64,000 bases of DNA from Streptomyces varsoviensis (GTDB lineage: Bacteria > Actinomycetota > Actinomycetes > Streptomycetales > Streptomycetaceae): contig NZ_JOBF01000011.1 in the NCBI RefSeq assembly GCF_000718635.1, forward strand, positions 124,001 through 188,000, in the 5' to 3' direction. The notes under the pieces were generated by a model. It was not told where the DNA came from, made no database searches, and was given only the letters and a program-made list of their open reading frames with translations. A program made the position numbers and the translations under genes. Below, one piece after another: positions 1-8,874 of this stretch (the first letter of the stretch is position 1; the number at the start of each line of letters is the position of its first letter).

Positions 1-1
1 C

Positions 2-322
2 GGCCATGTCGCCGCCGCCGGCCTCCCGGCCCGCGCCGCCCGCCCCGCCGTGCTCGCCTGCGTCATCCGGGAGGCCTGCGCGGCCAAGCGGGCCAACCTG
101 CGCGAGGGCGGCCAGGAGAGCGCGGCCATCGAGGTGGACCGCGGCGAACTGGCCGCCGAGATCGACTTCCTGCTGGAGGTGGCCGAGGCGTACACCTCGG
201 CCTGTGTGAAGTCCTTCGTGAAGACCTTCGGAACCTCCGTGGATGATCCGGCCGACGCCCCGGCCGGGCCCCCGTTCGGCCGTCAGCCCAGATCGAAGGC
301 GTTGCGCAGCCCGAGCCGGTAG
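2..322 (+). CDS. Hypothetical protein, 3' end only
   Basis: The frame is open from the left edge of the window to a TAG at 320-322, so the true start lies outside. The visible 106 residues have protein-like composition (acidic and Ala/Leu helices, then a Pro-rich tail) with no motif I recognise. The last 40 bases overlap the 3' end of the convergent FAD oxidase gene, so the two transcripts run into each other. Function unknown. The alternative is a chance opening, which is common in DNA this GC-rich, but the regular helix-like pattern around residues 20-70 argues for a real gene end. Confidence 0.5.
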   Translation, partial: GHVAAAGLPARAARPAVLACVIREACAAKRANLREGGQESAAIEVDRGELAAEIDFLLEVAEAYTSACVKSFVKTFGTSVDDPADAPAGPPFGRQPRSKALRSPSR

Positions 323-2058
323 CGGATCTCGTCGTCCCGCTTGAACGGCGCGAGCTCCGGCGCCCGGTACAGCGGCGTGATGGCGCATCGCTCGGCCCCC
401 GAACCGACGGCGTCCAGCAGGGCGTTGACGGCGGCCCGCGCGGACGCGTTCGCGCCCTCCATCGTCGCGAGATCGACGTCGGTCGCCACATAGTCCCCGG
501 AGAGGAAGAGGTTGGGGATCGCGGTGTGCGCGGTGGGCCGGTTGTACCAGGTGCCGGTCGGGTGGATGAACAACTGCTCGTCGTTGGTCGGGCGCCCGTT
601 GCCGATCACCACGGCCGGGCCCAGGAACCAGGAGTGCAGCGCCGCGTCCCGCAGCACCGTGCGGCCCGTGTCGTTGAGCCCGGCCTTCATCTGCGCCCAC
701 ACCTCGCGCGCGACCTCCTCGCGGGTGCACTCCTTGGCCGTCTTGCCGTAGAGGATGCCGCGCCGGCCCCACTCGGAGACGTCCACCGACAGGCAGTCGG
801 CGACAGTTCCGTCGCCGTAGTGGCGCGGGAAGTCGCGCCCGGTCCAGTACTGCGCCTGCCCGACCGCCGTGATCGACCACGGCGAGTCGATGTGGTTGAT
901 GTGCCCGCGCAGGATCGGCGTCGGCTCGGTCAGATAGAACTGAATCCCCGTCATCCAGTCCGTCTCCAGCTTGTCGCAGCGCGCCAACTGCGGGTCGGCC
1001 GCCCGTACCGCCTTGTTCCACGTCGTACGGGCGTGCTCCACCGGCATCGCGGAGACGAAGTGGTCCGCGGTGACCGACCGCCGCGCGCCCCGCTCGTCCG
1101 TCAGCACCGCCTCCGAGATCCGGCCCCCGGCGAGCGTGAGGTCCTGTACGGCCCAGCCGGTGCGGAACTCCACGCCCAGGGAGCGCAGATACGCCGCCCA
1201 CGGGTCGATCCACGCCTCATTGGTGGGCGCGTTCAGCACCCGGTCCGGCTGCCCGTCCGCGCCCCGGCCCAGCAGGTTGTAGAAGAACGCCTCGAAGCAG
1301 TTGGCCACCGTCTTGGTGCTCGCGACCTCCGCCTTCGTCGCGACGATGTTGCGGGTGATGCCGATCGCCAGCAACTGCTGGTAGTTCTCCGACATCTTCG
1401 CGGCCTTCAGGAACTCCCACCACGGGGTGCGCTCCCAGGTGTCGAGGCGCCGCTTGTCGCAGCTCGTGAAGAAGACCAGGACGCGATTGGCGAAGTACGC
1501 GATCTCGTGGGCGGGCAGCTTCGAGAACGTCTCGAACAGCGCGGTCAGCGCCCGCAGTACCGCGTCCGGGGTGAGCACGGGCGGCGGGCTGCCGACGATC
1601 TGGAACGGCAGCCGGATGTCCTCCTTGCCGATCCGGGCGAGCATCACCTCGGAGGAGGAGACGAGGTTGTCGTGGCAGCCGTTCGCGTTGCCCGGGAAGG
1701 GGATGCGGCGCAGGGTGTCCGGGAGGTTGCGGTACCAGCCGGGGATGAAGCGGAACCCGTGCTCGCCCGGCAGCGGCTTGCGGCCGCCCCGCGCGCTGCC
1801 CGGCACGTCCATGCTGCGCGCCTTGCCGCCGAGCGCCTTCTTCTCGTACACCGTCACCTTGAAACCGCGCTCGGCGAGTTCGTGCGCCGCGGTGAGCCCG
1901 GCGACGCCGCCGCCGAGCACCGCGACGGTCCGCCCCGCGGACGGAGCGGCGCGGCGGCGCGGGGCCGCCGCCGTCGCGCGGCCGGTCAGCGCCGCCGTGC
2001 CCGCGACCGCCGCCGCCCCGCCGATGAAGCCTCTTCGGGTGCTGCCGGTACCGTCCAT
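283..2058 (-). CDS. Tat-exported FAD-dependent amine oxidase/desaturase-fold protein
   Basis: 591 residues. The N-terminus carries a twin-arginine signal (TRRGFIGG, residues 7-14) followed by an Ala-rich stretch, so the protein is probably exported folded with its cofactor. A dinucleotide-binding LGGGVAG motif at residues 48-54, with an acidic residue at the end of the next strand (VYEKK), marks an FAD Rossmann fold. The C-terminal LFLSGDYVAT block is the second FAD motif of the amine-oxidase/phytoene-desaturase superfamily. The substrate cannot be read from sequence; relatives include carotenoid and hydroxysqualene desaturases. It stands alone and is transcribed away from the pterin dehydratase gene. 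The start is an ATG after AGGGGC. A perfect 11-bp palindrome lies 14 bp upstream. Confidence 0.85.
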   Translation of the reverse strand: MDGTGSTRRGFIGGAAAVAGTAALTGRATAAAPRRRAAPSAGRTVAVLGGGVAGLTAAHELAERGFKVTVYEKKALGGKARSMDVPGSARGGRKPLPGEHGFRFIPGWYRNLPDTLRRIPFPGNANGCHDNLVSSSEVMLARIGKEDIRLPFQIVGSPPPVLTPDAVLRALTALFETFSKLPAHEIAYFANRVLVFFTSCDKRRLDTWERTPWWEFLKAAKMSENYQQLLAIGITRNIVATKAEVASTKTVANCFEAFFYNLLGRGADGQPDRVLNAPTNEAWIDPWAAYLRSLGVEFRTGWAVQDLTLAGGRISEAVLTDERGARRSVTADHFVSAMPVEHARTTWNKAVRAADPQLARCDKLETDWMTGIQFYLTEPTPILRGHINHIDSPWSITAVGQAQYWTGRDFPRHYGDGTVADCLSVDVSEWGRRGILYGKTAKECTREEVAREVWAQMKAGLNDTGRTVLRDAALHSWFLGPAVVIGNGRPTNDEQLFIHPTGTWYNRPTAHTAIPNLFLSGDYVATDVDLATMEGANASARAAVNALLDAVGSGAERCAITPLYRAPELAPFKRDDEIRYRLGLRNAFDLG

Positions 2059-2071
2059 GCCCCTGATCCCC

Positions 2072-2082
2072 TACCGTCGGTA
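2072..2082. promoter_or_regulatory. Palindrome upstream of the FAD oxidase gene
   Basis: TACCGTCGGTA is a perfect inverted repeat around a central T, 14 bp before the start codon of the FAD oxidase. It could be an operator or overlap the promoter. No regulator gene lies next to it, so the assignment is tentative. Confidence 0.3.
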
Positions 2083-2265
2083 ACCCTGTCACGTCCGGCG
2101 CAGGAGCATAGAAGCGGCGCGCCGCCCCCGGAAGGCAACCGCCGACACACCCGCACATTGGCGCGAAAGAGACCGCGGCACGGGGCAGGCTGGACACACC
2201 GCCGCTCATGAAGAAACCGTTCACCTGTGAAACGTCACCTATGAAGAAGGCGAAGGGGCAGCGTC

Positions 2266-2574
2266 ATGGCAGACGTCCAACCGCTCTCACAGAAAGACGT
2301 CGAGGAGCGCCTCCAGGAGCTCCCCGGCTGGTCCACCGACGGCGACAGCATCAGCCGTGACTACACCTTCGACGGCCACTTCCAGGCGGCGGCGATGGTC
2401 GTCCACGTCGCGCAGATCCAGGAGGAGCTGGGCCACCACTCCGAGCTGACCCTCGGCTACAACAAGATCTCCATCACCGTGAACACGCACAGCGCGGGCG
2501 GCAAGGTCACGGGCCTCGACGTCGAACTCGCCCGCCGCGTCGAGCAGATCGCCCCAGGGCACGGGGCGCGCTGA
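2266..2574 (+). CDS. Pterin-4a-carbinolamine dehydratase
   Basis: 102 residues, the usual length for the family. It dehydrates 4a-hydroxytetrahydropterin, regenerating the pterin cofactor of aromatic amino-acid hydroxylases; in bacteria without such a hydroxylase nearby its role is less clear. The family signature is complete: His57-His58-Ser59, Tyr65, His75 and Asp85 at the expected spacings. The ATG follows GAAGGGG. It is a single-gene unit, convergent with an Asp23 gene and separated from it by a strong hairpin. No phenylalanine hydroxylase is seen in the window. Confidence 0.93.
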   Translation: MADVQPLSQKDVEERLQELPGWSTDGDSISRDYTFDGHFQAAAMVVHVAQIQEELGHHSELTLGYNKISITVNTHSAGGKVTGLDVELARRVEQIAPGHGAR

Positions 2575-2617
2575 CGCGTACGGCCCGCGCCGACGCGTAC
2601 GGCCCGCGCACCGACGA

Positions 2618-2653
2618 CCGCACGGCCCTCCGGCATATGGGAGGGCCGTGCGG
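2618..2653. terminator. Bidirectional hairpin terminator
   Basis: A perfect 14-bp stem (2618-2631 with 2640-2653) closes an 8-base loop containing CATATG. It sits between two convergent genes and would stop both. There is no T-run, as is usual in Streptomyces. Just upstream an 18-bp direct repeat containing GACGCGTACGGCC occurs twice. Confidence 0.8.
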
Positions 2654-2671
2654 CCGCGGCCGGCGTCCGGG

Positions 2672-3175
2672 CTACTGCACCCGCGTCTCCGCCTCGTCCT
2701 CCGTCGTCTCGTCGGGCAGCCGCACGTCGATCACGGCGATGTTCACCTCCACGACCTCCAGCCCCGTCATCCGCTCCACCGCGGCGATCACGTTCTCCCG
2801 GATATCGCCCGCGACCTCGGTGATCGGCACCCCGTACTCGACCACGATGTCGAGGTCCACGGCCGTCTGCCGCTCGCCGACCTCCACCTTCACGCCGCGG
2901 GTGACGTGCGAACGGCCGCCGGGCACCCGGTCGCGCACCGCGCCGAGCGTACGGGCCAGCCCGCCGCCCAGCGCGGCCACGCCCGGCACCTCGCGTGCGG
3001 CCATTCCGGCGATCTTCTCGACCACGCCGTCCGCGATCGAGGTCTTCCCGCGGGTGGCGGGCGCGGTGTCGGCGCCGGCGGGACCGGCCTGCACGGTGGC
3101 GCCGCCGCCCTGCGGTGTCCCGCCGGTCCGTGGCTCGTTGACCGCGGCGGTGGCCGTCTTCGGGGACGTCGACAT
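2672..3175 (-). CDS. Asp23/Gls24 family envelope stress protein
   Basis: 167 residues from the ATG at 3175, chosen over the upstream in-frame ATG at 3250 because GAGGAGAG precedes it at good distance. The first 45 residues are a Pro/Ala/Thr-rich tail; the rest is the Asp23 (alkaline shock) domain with its alternating strands and the closing VNIAVIDV strand. Family members are cytoplasmic or membrane-docked envelope-stress proteins of poorly defined biochemistry. It diverges from a sigma-factor operon whose second and third genes also carry Asp23-like domains, so the whole block looks like one stress module. Confidence 0.9.
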   Translation of the reverse strand: MSTSPKTATAAVNEPRTGGTPQGGGATVQAGPAGADTAPATRGKTSIADGVVEKIAGMAAREVPGVAALGGGLARTLGAVRDRVPGGRSHVTRGVKVEVGERQTAVDLDIVVEYGVPITEVAGDIRENVIAAVERMTGLEVVEVNIAVIDVRLPDETTEDEAETRVQ

Positions 3176-3376
3176 GGGCTCTCTCCTCGGTTCGTCGTCG
3201 GATAGCTCGTCCTGACACCTGTTCGGACACGGCCCGTCGCCTTGCGTCACGCGCCGCCGCGGATTTCCTATCCTTCGCTCACCGCGTGAGGAACGCGGTT
3301 CCCGTTACGTCGAACAGGATGGCCGCCGGAGAGGCGGAACGGAACCGGGCCGAACGGAACGGAAAGGAGCCGGCGA

Positions 3377-3922
3377 GTGCCCGAACGCAGCGACGCACTG
3401 CTGGCGGTGCGGGCCGGGGAAGGCGACGAGGGGGCGTTCGAGGTGCTGGTACGGCGGCACAGCGCCCCGCTGCTCAGCCTCGCCACCCGCCTCCTCGGCA
3501 GCCGCGCCGACGCGGAGGACGCCGTGCAGGACGCGTTCGTCAGCGCCTGGCGCAGGCTCCCGGAGTTCCGCGGCGACGCCGCCTTCTCGACCTGGATGTA
3601 CCGCATCGTGACCAACCGCTGCCTCAACGTCCTGCGCGCCCGCCGCCCCACCCAGGACCTCGCCGCGATACCGGAACCGGCCGCCCCCGAGCACGCCGCG
3701 TCCCCGGTCCGCGCCGCGGAGGGCACGGCGGCGGTCGAGGCGCTCAGCGTCGCCCTGACCGGGCTCACCCCCGAACAGCGCGCCTGCTGGGTACTGAGAG
3801 AACTGCACGGACTCTCGTACGGCGAGATCGCGGAGGTGGTGCGGATCAGCGAGCAGTCCGTACGGGGCAGGATCTTCCGAGCACGGCGCTATCTGACGGA
3901 GGCGATGGGCGCATGGCGCTAG
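3377..3922 (+). CDS. ECF-type RNA polymerase sigma factor
   Basis: 181 residues, GTG start after AAAGGAG. Region 2 (about residues 25-80, with DAEDAVQDAF and the FSTWMYRIVTN block that contacts the -10 element) and region 4 (about 127-175, LTPEQR then the LSYGEIAEVVRISEQSVRGRIFRAR helix-turn-helix) are both complete. No extra C-terminal domain. Its end overlaps the next gene by 10 bp, so the two are translated together; that gene carries a zinc anti-sigma-like motif and is the natural candidate for its regulator. ECF factors usually activate their own promoter, which would lie in the gap shared with the divergent Asp23 gene. Confidence 0.93.
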   Translation: MPERSDALLAVRAGEGDEGAFEVLVRRHSAPLLSLATRLLGSRADAEDAVQDAFVSAWRRLPEFRGDAAFSTWMYRIVTNRCLNVLRARRPTQDLAAIPEPAAPEHAASPVRAAEGTAAVEALSVALTGLTPEQRACWVLRELHGLSYGEIAEVVRISEQSVRGRIFRARRYLTEAMGAWR

Positions 3923-4545
3923 ACGACGCGACCGACGACGCCACCCTGCCGTGCGGCCGGACGCTCAGCACGGTCTGGGACAGCGAGGGCGACGACCCGC
4001 ACGTCGCGGGCTGCCCGCACTGCCAGGAGGCGCTGGCCGGGCTGGGCGTCCTGGACAGCTACGTACGCCAGGCGCGGGCCGCCGCGGACCCGCCCGCCGA
4101 GGAGATCACGGCGCGGGTCATGGATCTCGTACGGGCCGAACTGCGCCCCGGCCGGCCGCTGCCGCTCGGCGAGCCGGAGGAGGACGCCTGGATCGTGGAG
4201 ACCGCGGCCGCCCGCACCTTCCGGGCCGCCGCCGAGAGCCTGTCCGGCGTCCTCGCGGGCAGTTGCCGCGTCGTGCCGCTGGACGCCGAGGCCGTCCGCG
4301 GCACGACGGAGCGGGGCCGGGCCCCGTACCGGGGGCCGCTGCGCGTGACCCTGGAGGTCGCGGCCACCGCGGACTGGACGGTTCCGGAACTGGCCGACCG
4401 GGTACGGGAGTTGGTCGCCGAGGCCGCCCGCCGCACGGTCGGCATGGACGTCGCCGAGATCGACGTCTCGGTGGTCGACATCCTCGACGAGGAACCGCCG
4501 ACCACCCGGCGGAGCAGTCGGGACGGCGAAAGGAGACCCCGATGA
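3913..4545 (+). CDS. ZAS-like motif fused to Asp23-like domain; putative anti-sigma factor
   Basis: 210 residues from the ATG at 3913, inside the end of the sigma gene. His30, Cys34 and Cys37 form HxxxCxxC, the signature of zinc-binding anti-sigma (ZAS) proteins, embedded in a short helical N-terminus. Unlike most ZAS proteins there is no membrane segment. Instead residues about 95-200 resemble Asp23/Gls24 (LRVTLEVAATADW then the final IDVSVVDIL strand). I infer that it binds the sigma factor encoded just upstream and senses envelope or alkaline stress through the Asp23 part. Its stop overlaps the next start (ATGA). The fusion is unusual; an incidental CxxC is the alternative. Confidence 0.75.
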   Translation: MALDDATDDATLPCGRTLSTVWDSEGDDPHVAGCPHCQEALAGLGVLDSYVRQARAAADPPAEEITARVMDLVRAELRPGRPLPLGEPEEDAWIVETAAARTFRAAAESLSGVLAGSCRVVPLDAEAVRGTTERGRAPYRGPLRVTLEVAATADWTVPELADRVRELVAEAARRTVGMDVAEIDVSVVDILDEEPPTTRRSSRDGERRPR

Positions 4546-4931
4546 CCGGCACCGCACCGCAGCTCGCCCACGTGCTGACGGCGGCGGCCGACGCCGCCCG
4601 CGCCACGCCCGGCGTCGCCTTCCTGCGCCCCGGCCTCGCCGACGTGGTGCGCGGCGCCGCCGCCCGCCGGCTGCCCGCGGGCGCCGGGAGCGCGGTGACC
4701 GCCTGGGGCGCGGCCCGGACCCGGGTGGCGGGCGTCCGCGCGGAACGGACGCCCGGCACGGGCGGCTGGCAGCTCCGCGTCCACCTGGCCGTGCGCCGCG
4801 GCCACCAGGCCCTCGCCGTCACCCGCGCGGTACGGGCCGCCGTCACGTCGGCCGTCGCCGCGGCCGTGACCGAGGCGGGCGAGCCGGAGCCGCCCATCGC
4901 GGTGACGGTCACCGTCACCGACATCACCTGA
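4542..4931 (+). CDS. Asp23-like small protein
   Basis: 129 residues. The ATG overlaps the stop of the preceding gene (ATGA at 4542-4545), so it is translationally coupled. Composition is Ala/Arg/Val rich. The C-terminal half (LRVHLAVRRGHQALAV, then the VAVTVTVTDIT-like closing strand) has the strand pattern of Asp23 proteins and ends in the same kind of strand as its two neighbours. No signal peptide or membrane span. It probably forms a complex with the other Asp23-type proteins of this stress module. The family assignment rests on pattern and context more than on a strict motif. Confidence 0.7.
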   Translation: MTGTAPQLAHVLTAAADAARATPGVAFLRPGLADVVRGAAARRLPAGAGSAVTAWGAARTRVAGVRAERTPGTGGWQLRVHLAVRRGHQALAVTRAVRAAVTSAVAAAVTEAGEPEPPIAVTVTVTDIT

Positions 4932-5079
4932 CGCCGGGGCGGCGCAACCCTGCCCGGCCTCCGCCGAAAGGGCGTTTGCGGGAACGGCAACAGGGTTTGG
5001 CGAAACGCGCGGCCCCATCGGACGCTCGTACCCGCGGACACGCACGTACGCACGAGGCCAGGCCGAACCGGAGGCAGCG

Positions 5080-5994
5080 ATGACCGACCAGCAGCAGACC
5101 CACCAGCACGGGCACCGGCACGGGCACGGGCACGACGACGCGCACATGGACTGGGACGTGATGGCCCCGCTGCTCGAACTCGGCGCCGAAGTGACCTCGC
5201 CCATCGTCGACCAGGCCGCGGTCTGGCTCCGGGAGCGCACCGAGGCGGCCGGCCTCCCCAAGGTCCGGCGGCTGCTCGACATCGGCAGCGGGCCCGGCGT
5301 CGGCGCCTGCCAGCTCGCGCGGGCGTTCCCCGAGGCCGAGGTCGTCGCCGTGGACGGCACGCCGGCGCTGCTGGAGCGGACCCAGGCCCGCGCCGCCGGA
5401 CTCGGCCTCGCCGAGCGCGTACGCACCCACCTCGCCGACCTCCCCGACGGGCTCGCCACGGTCGGCGACGCCGACCTCATCTGGTCCTCCATGGCCCTGC
5501 ACCACATCGGCGACCAGGAGTCCGCCGTCGCCGGGCTCGGCCAGGCGCTGCGCCCCGGCGGCCTCCTCGCCATCGCCGAGGGCGGCCTGCCGATGCGCGT
5601 GCTCCCGCGCGACATCGGCTTCGGCCGCCCCGGCCTCCACAGCCGGCTGGACGCGCTCAACGAGGACTGGTTCAACGAGATGCGGGCCGGGCTGCCCGGC
5701 GCCAAGGAGGCCGTGGAGGACTGGCCCGGCTTCCTCGCCGCCGCCGGGCTCACCGACGTACGCAGCCGTACGTTCCTGGTCGACCTGCCCGCCCCGCTCG
5801 GCGCGGACGCCCGCGCGTACGTACAGGCCCAGCTCGCGCGCCAGCACGAGGCCGCCGAAGAGCGCCTCGACGCCGAGGACCGCGCCGCGCTCGGCCGCCT
5901 CCTCGACCCCGAGGACCCCCAGGGCCTGATGCGCCGCCCGGACGTCTTCCTGCTGAGCGCCCGCACGGTGCACACGGCGGTGAAGCCCGCCTGA
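5080..5994 (+). CDS. Class I SAM-dependent methyltransferase with His-rich N-terminus
   Basis: 304 residues, ATG after GGAGG. The SAM-binding motif I is LLDIGSGPGVGA (Asp67, Gly69, Gly71, Gly73), followed by an acidic motif (VVAVDGTP) and the SSMALHHIGD segment typical of small-molecule methyltransferases. The first 22 residues hold nine histidines alternating with Gly, a metal-binding-like tail that is unusual for this fold. Substrate unknown. It is a single-gene unit, convergent with the aldo/keto reductase gene. Confidence 0.85.
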   Translation: MTDQQQTHQHGHRHGHGHDDAHMDWDVMAPLLELGAEVTSPIVDQAAVWLRERTEAAGLPKVRRLLDIGSGPGVGACQLARAFPEAEVVAVDGTPALLERTQARAAGLGLAERVRTHLADLPDGLATVGDADLIWSSMALHHIGDQESAVAGLGQALRPGGLLAIAEGGLPMRVLPRDIGFGRPGLHSRLDALNEDWFNEMRAGLPGAKEAVEDWPGFLAAAGLTDVRSRTFLVDLPAPLGADARAYVQAQLARQHEAAEERLDAEDRAALGRLLDPEDPQGLMRRPDVFLLSARTVHTAVKPA

Positions 5995-6011
5995 CGCGGC
6001 GGCCGGGGGCG

Positions 6012-6030
6012 GCCCGCTGAGGGGGCGGGC
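6012..6030. terminator. Small GC hairpin between convergent genes
   Basis: GCCCGC (6012-6017) pairs with GCGGGC (6025-6030) around a 7-base loop, in the 38-bp gap between the methyltransferase and the aldo/keto reductase genes. It would serve both as a terminator; no T-run. Confidence 0.55.
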
Positions 6031-6032
6031 TG

Positions 6033-6863
6033 TCAGCCGTCGAAGCTCTCCGGGTCCGGGCCCAGCCGGGTCCCGGAGTCCAGCGTCGCGAACGACGCGA
6101 TGTCGTCGTCGTCCAGCTCGAAGCCGAAGACGTCGATGTTCTCCTTGATCCGGGACGGGGTCGCGGACTTGGGGATGACGATGTTGCCGAGCTGGAGGTG
6201 CCAGCGCAGCACCGCCTGCGCCGGGGTGACGCCGTGCTTGCGCGCGATCTCCGCGATCTTCGGGTCGTCCAGCAGGCCCTTGCCCTGGCCCAGCGGGGAC
6301 CACGCCTCGGTGGCGATGTTGTGCTGGGCGTGGTAGGCGCGTGCCTCGGTCTGGGCGGACTGCGGGTGCAGCTCGATCTGGTCCACCGCCGGGACGACGG
6401 ACGTCTCGGCGGAGAGCTGTTCGAGGTGGTGCGGCTGGAAGTTGGAGACGCCGATCGCCTTGGCCCGGCCGTCGGAGAGGATCTTCTCGAAGGCCCGGTA
6501 GGTGTTCACGAACTCACCGCGCCACGCCATCGGCCAGTGGATGAGGTAAAGGTCGATGTAGTCCAGGCCCAGCCTGGTCAGGGAGGCGTCGAAGGCGCGC
6601 AGCGTCGAGTCGTAGCCGTGGTCGGCGTTCTGCAGCTTCGTCGTGACGAACAGCTCGCCCCGGTCGATGCCGGAGGCGGCCAGCGCCTTGCCGGTGCCCT
6701 GCTCGTTGCCGTACGCGGCGGCGGTGTCGATGCTGCGGTAACCGGCCTCCAGGGCCTGTCCCACCGCGGTGAACGCCTCGTCGTCGGCGATCTGCCACAC
6801 GCCGAAGCCGAGCTGCGGCATTTCGACGCCGTTGTTGAGAGTGATGGAAGGAATCCTGCTCAC
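6033..6863 (-). CDS. Aldo/keto reductase (2,5-diketo-D-gluconate reductase type)
   Basis: 276 residues, GTG start with AAGGA upstream. NADPH-dependent reduction of small carbonyl compounds in the cytosol. The catalytic tetrad is intact: Asp46, Tyr51, Lys76 and His109, in the contexts SIDTAAAYGNE, TTKLQN and LIHWP. The NADP phosphate-binding segment VIPKSATPSRIKEN is present near the C-terminus. Length and layout fit the AKR5 group. The physiological substrate cannot be read from sequence. It is transcribed in the same direction as the acyl-CoA ligase but with a 187-bp gap, so they may be separate units. Confidence 0.93.
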   Translation of the reverse strand: MSRIPSITLNNGVEMPQLGFGVWQIADDEAFTAVGQALEAGYRSIDTAAAYGNEQGTGKALAASGIDRGELFVTTKLQNADHGYDSTLRAFDASLTRLGLDYIDLYLIHWPMAWRGEFVNTYRAFEKILSDGRAKAIGVSNFQPHHLEQLSAETSVVPAVDQIELHPQSAQTEARAYHAQHNIATEAWSPLGQGKGLLDDPKIAEIARKHGVTPAQAVLRWHLQLGNIVIPKSATPSRIKENIDVFGFELDDDDIASFATLDSGTRLGPDPESFDG

Positions 6864-7050
6864 GCTCGATCCGTCCTTAATCGTCGGAATGCTGATACTT
6901 CATGGTGGCTCACCGGCCACTTGGCCGCATGCGCGCGGGTGGGGCAGCGCGATCGCTGCGCACCCAGTGCAATGTCATGCGCACCGCAAACTACCCGGGC
7001 CGCGGCGCTGCCATGCCCGCCTGATGTGCGCGTGCCCGGTACGGCGTCGG

Positions 7051-8874
7051 TCACGTCCGGTACAGCGCGTCGACCTCCGCCGCGTACGCGCTCTCGATCG
7101 CCTTGCGCTTCAGCTTGAGCGAGGGGGTGAGCAGCCCGTCCTCCTCGCTGAACGGCGCGGCCAGTATCCGGAACGTACGGATCGACTCGGCGTGCGAGAC
7201 GAGCGTGTTCGCGGCCACCACCGCCCGCCGGACCTCCGTTTCCAGGTCCGGGTCGCGTACGAGCGCGGCGGCGTCCGGCACCGGCTTGCCGCGCATCATC
7301 AGCCAGTGCGCGACGGCCTCCGCGTCCAGGGTGATCAGCGCGGCCACGTACGGACGGTCGTCGCCGACCACGATGCACTGGGCGACCAGCGGATGGGCCC
7401 GGACCCGCGCCTCCAGGGCCACCGGCGACACGCTCTTGCCGCCCGAGGTCACCAGGATCTCCTTCTTGCGGCCGGTGATGGTCAGATACCCGTCCTCGTC
7501 GAGGGCGCCGAGGTCCCCGGTGGCCAGCCAGCCGTCCCGGAGCACCGCGTCGGTCGCCCTGGCGTCGCCCAGATACCCCGCGAAGACCTGGCCGCCGCGC
7601 AGCCACACCTCCCCGTCGTCCGCGATGTGCACGGTGGTGCCGGGCACCGGCCGCCCCACCGTGCCGAAACGGGTCTGCTCGGGCGGGTTCGCGGTGGCGG
7701 CGGCCGTCGACTCGGTGAGCCCGTACCCCTCGAAGATGGTGACGCCCGCGCCCGCGAAGAACAGCCCGAGCCGCCGCTCCATCGCCGAGCCGCCCGACAT
7801 CGCGTGCCGCATCCGGCCGCCCAGGGCCTCGCGCACCTTGGCGTAGACGACCTTGTCGAAGAACTGATGGCGCATCCGCAGCGTCGCGCTCGGGCCGTGC
7901 CCCGTGCCGAACGCCTTGGCCTCCACCGCCTCCGCGTACCGCACCGCCACGTCGACGGCCTTGTCGAAGGGGCCCGCCTTCCCCTCCGCCTCGGCCGCGC
8001 GCCGCGCGGCCGCGAAGACCTTCTCGAAGATGTACGGGACCGCCAGCACGAACGTCGGCCGGAAGGACTGGAGATCCGCGAGCAGCACCGGGGCCGCCAG
8101 CCGCGGCTGGTGGGCCAGCTTGACCCGGCCGCGCACCGCCGCGATCTGCACCATCCGCCCGAAGACGTGCGCGAGCGGCAGGAACAGCAGCGTCGACGCC
8201 TCGTCGTCGGGCCGGGAGTGGAAGACGCTCTCGTACCGCTGGACGATGTTGTCGGTCTCGGCCATGAAGTTGGCGTGCGTGATCACGCAGCCCTTGGGCC
8301 GGCCGGTGGTGCCCGAGGTGTAGATGACGGTCGCGGGGGAGTCGGGGGTGAGCGCCAGCCGGTGCCGGTGCACCACCTCGTCCTCGATGTGCGCCCCGGC
8401 CGCGTACAGCTCCGCCAGCGCGCCCGCGTCGAGCTGCCAGAGCCGGGCCAGCCGCGGCAGCCGGTCGATGACGGAACCGACGGTCATCGCGTGGTCCTCG
8501 TGCTCCACGACGCACGCGCACGCCCCCGAGTCGTAGAGCGTCCAGAAGACCTGCTCGGCGGAGGCCGTGGGGTACAGGGGCACCGGCTGGGCGCCGATGG
8601 ACCACAGGGCGAAGTCGAAGAGCGTCCACTCGTAGCGGGTGCGGGACATGAGGGCCACCCGGTCGCCGAACCGCACGCCCTGGGCGAGCAGCCCCTTGGC
8701 GAGCGCGAGCACCTCGTCGCGGAAGAGCGCCGCGCTCACGTCCTCCCAGCGGCCGTCGGCGCCGCGGCTCAGCGCGGCCCGGTCCGGGTCCTTCTCGGCG
8801 TGCTCGAACACGGCGTCCGCCAGCCCCCCGACGGGGGGCGCCGTCGCCATCGGGGGGACGGTGAACTCGCGCAA
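7051..8874 (-). CDS. Long-chain fatty acid-CoA ligase (AMP-binding)
   Basis: 607 residues. It activates fatty acids to acyl-CoA through an acyl-adenylate. The phosphate-binding loop YTSGTTGRPKG, the GYGLTEST motif, the ATP-ribose motif (ATGDLGALDEDGYLTITGRKKE) and the C-terminal catalytic lysine region (LTPSLKLKRK) are all present, as in FadD15-type actinobacterial enzymes. The start is a TTG preceded by GAGGAG at good spacing; the next ATG, eight codons in, has no ribosome site. It is monocistronic, and a LysR gene follows upstream on the same strand after about 200 bp. Confidence 0.92.
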   Translation of the reverse strand: MREFTVPPMATAPPVGGLADAVFEHAEKDPDRAALSRGADGRWEDVSAALFRDEVLALAKGLLAQGVRFGDRVALMSRTRYEWTLFDFALWSIGAQPVPLYPTASAEQVFWTLYDSGACACVVEHEDHAMTVGSVIDRLPRLARLWQLDAGALAELYAAGAHIEDEVVHRHRLALTPDSPATVIYTSGTTGRPKGCVITHANFMAETDNIVQRYESVFHSRPDDEASTLLFLPLAHVFGRMVQIAAVRGRVKLAHQPRLAAPVLLADLQSFRPTFVLAVPYIFEKVFAAARRAAEAEGKAGPFDKAVDVAVRYAEAVEAKAFGTGHGPSATLRMRHQFFDKVVYAKVREALGGRMRHAMSGGSAMERRLGLFFAGAGVTIFEGYGLTESTAAATANPPEQTRFGTVGRPVPGTTVHIADDGEVWLRGGQVFAGYLGDARATDAVLRDGWLATGDLGALDEDGYLTITGRKKEILVTSGGKSVSPVALEARVRAHPLVAQCIVVGDDRPYVAALITLDAEAVAHWLMMRGKPVPDAAALVRDPDLETEVRRAVVAANTLVSHAESIRTFRILAAPFSEEDGLLTPSLKLKRKAIESAYAAEVDALYRT

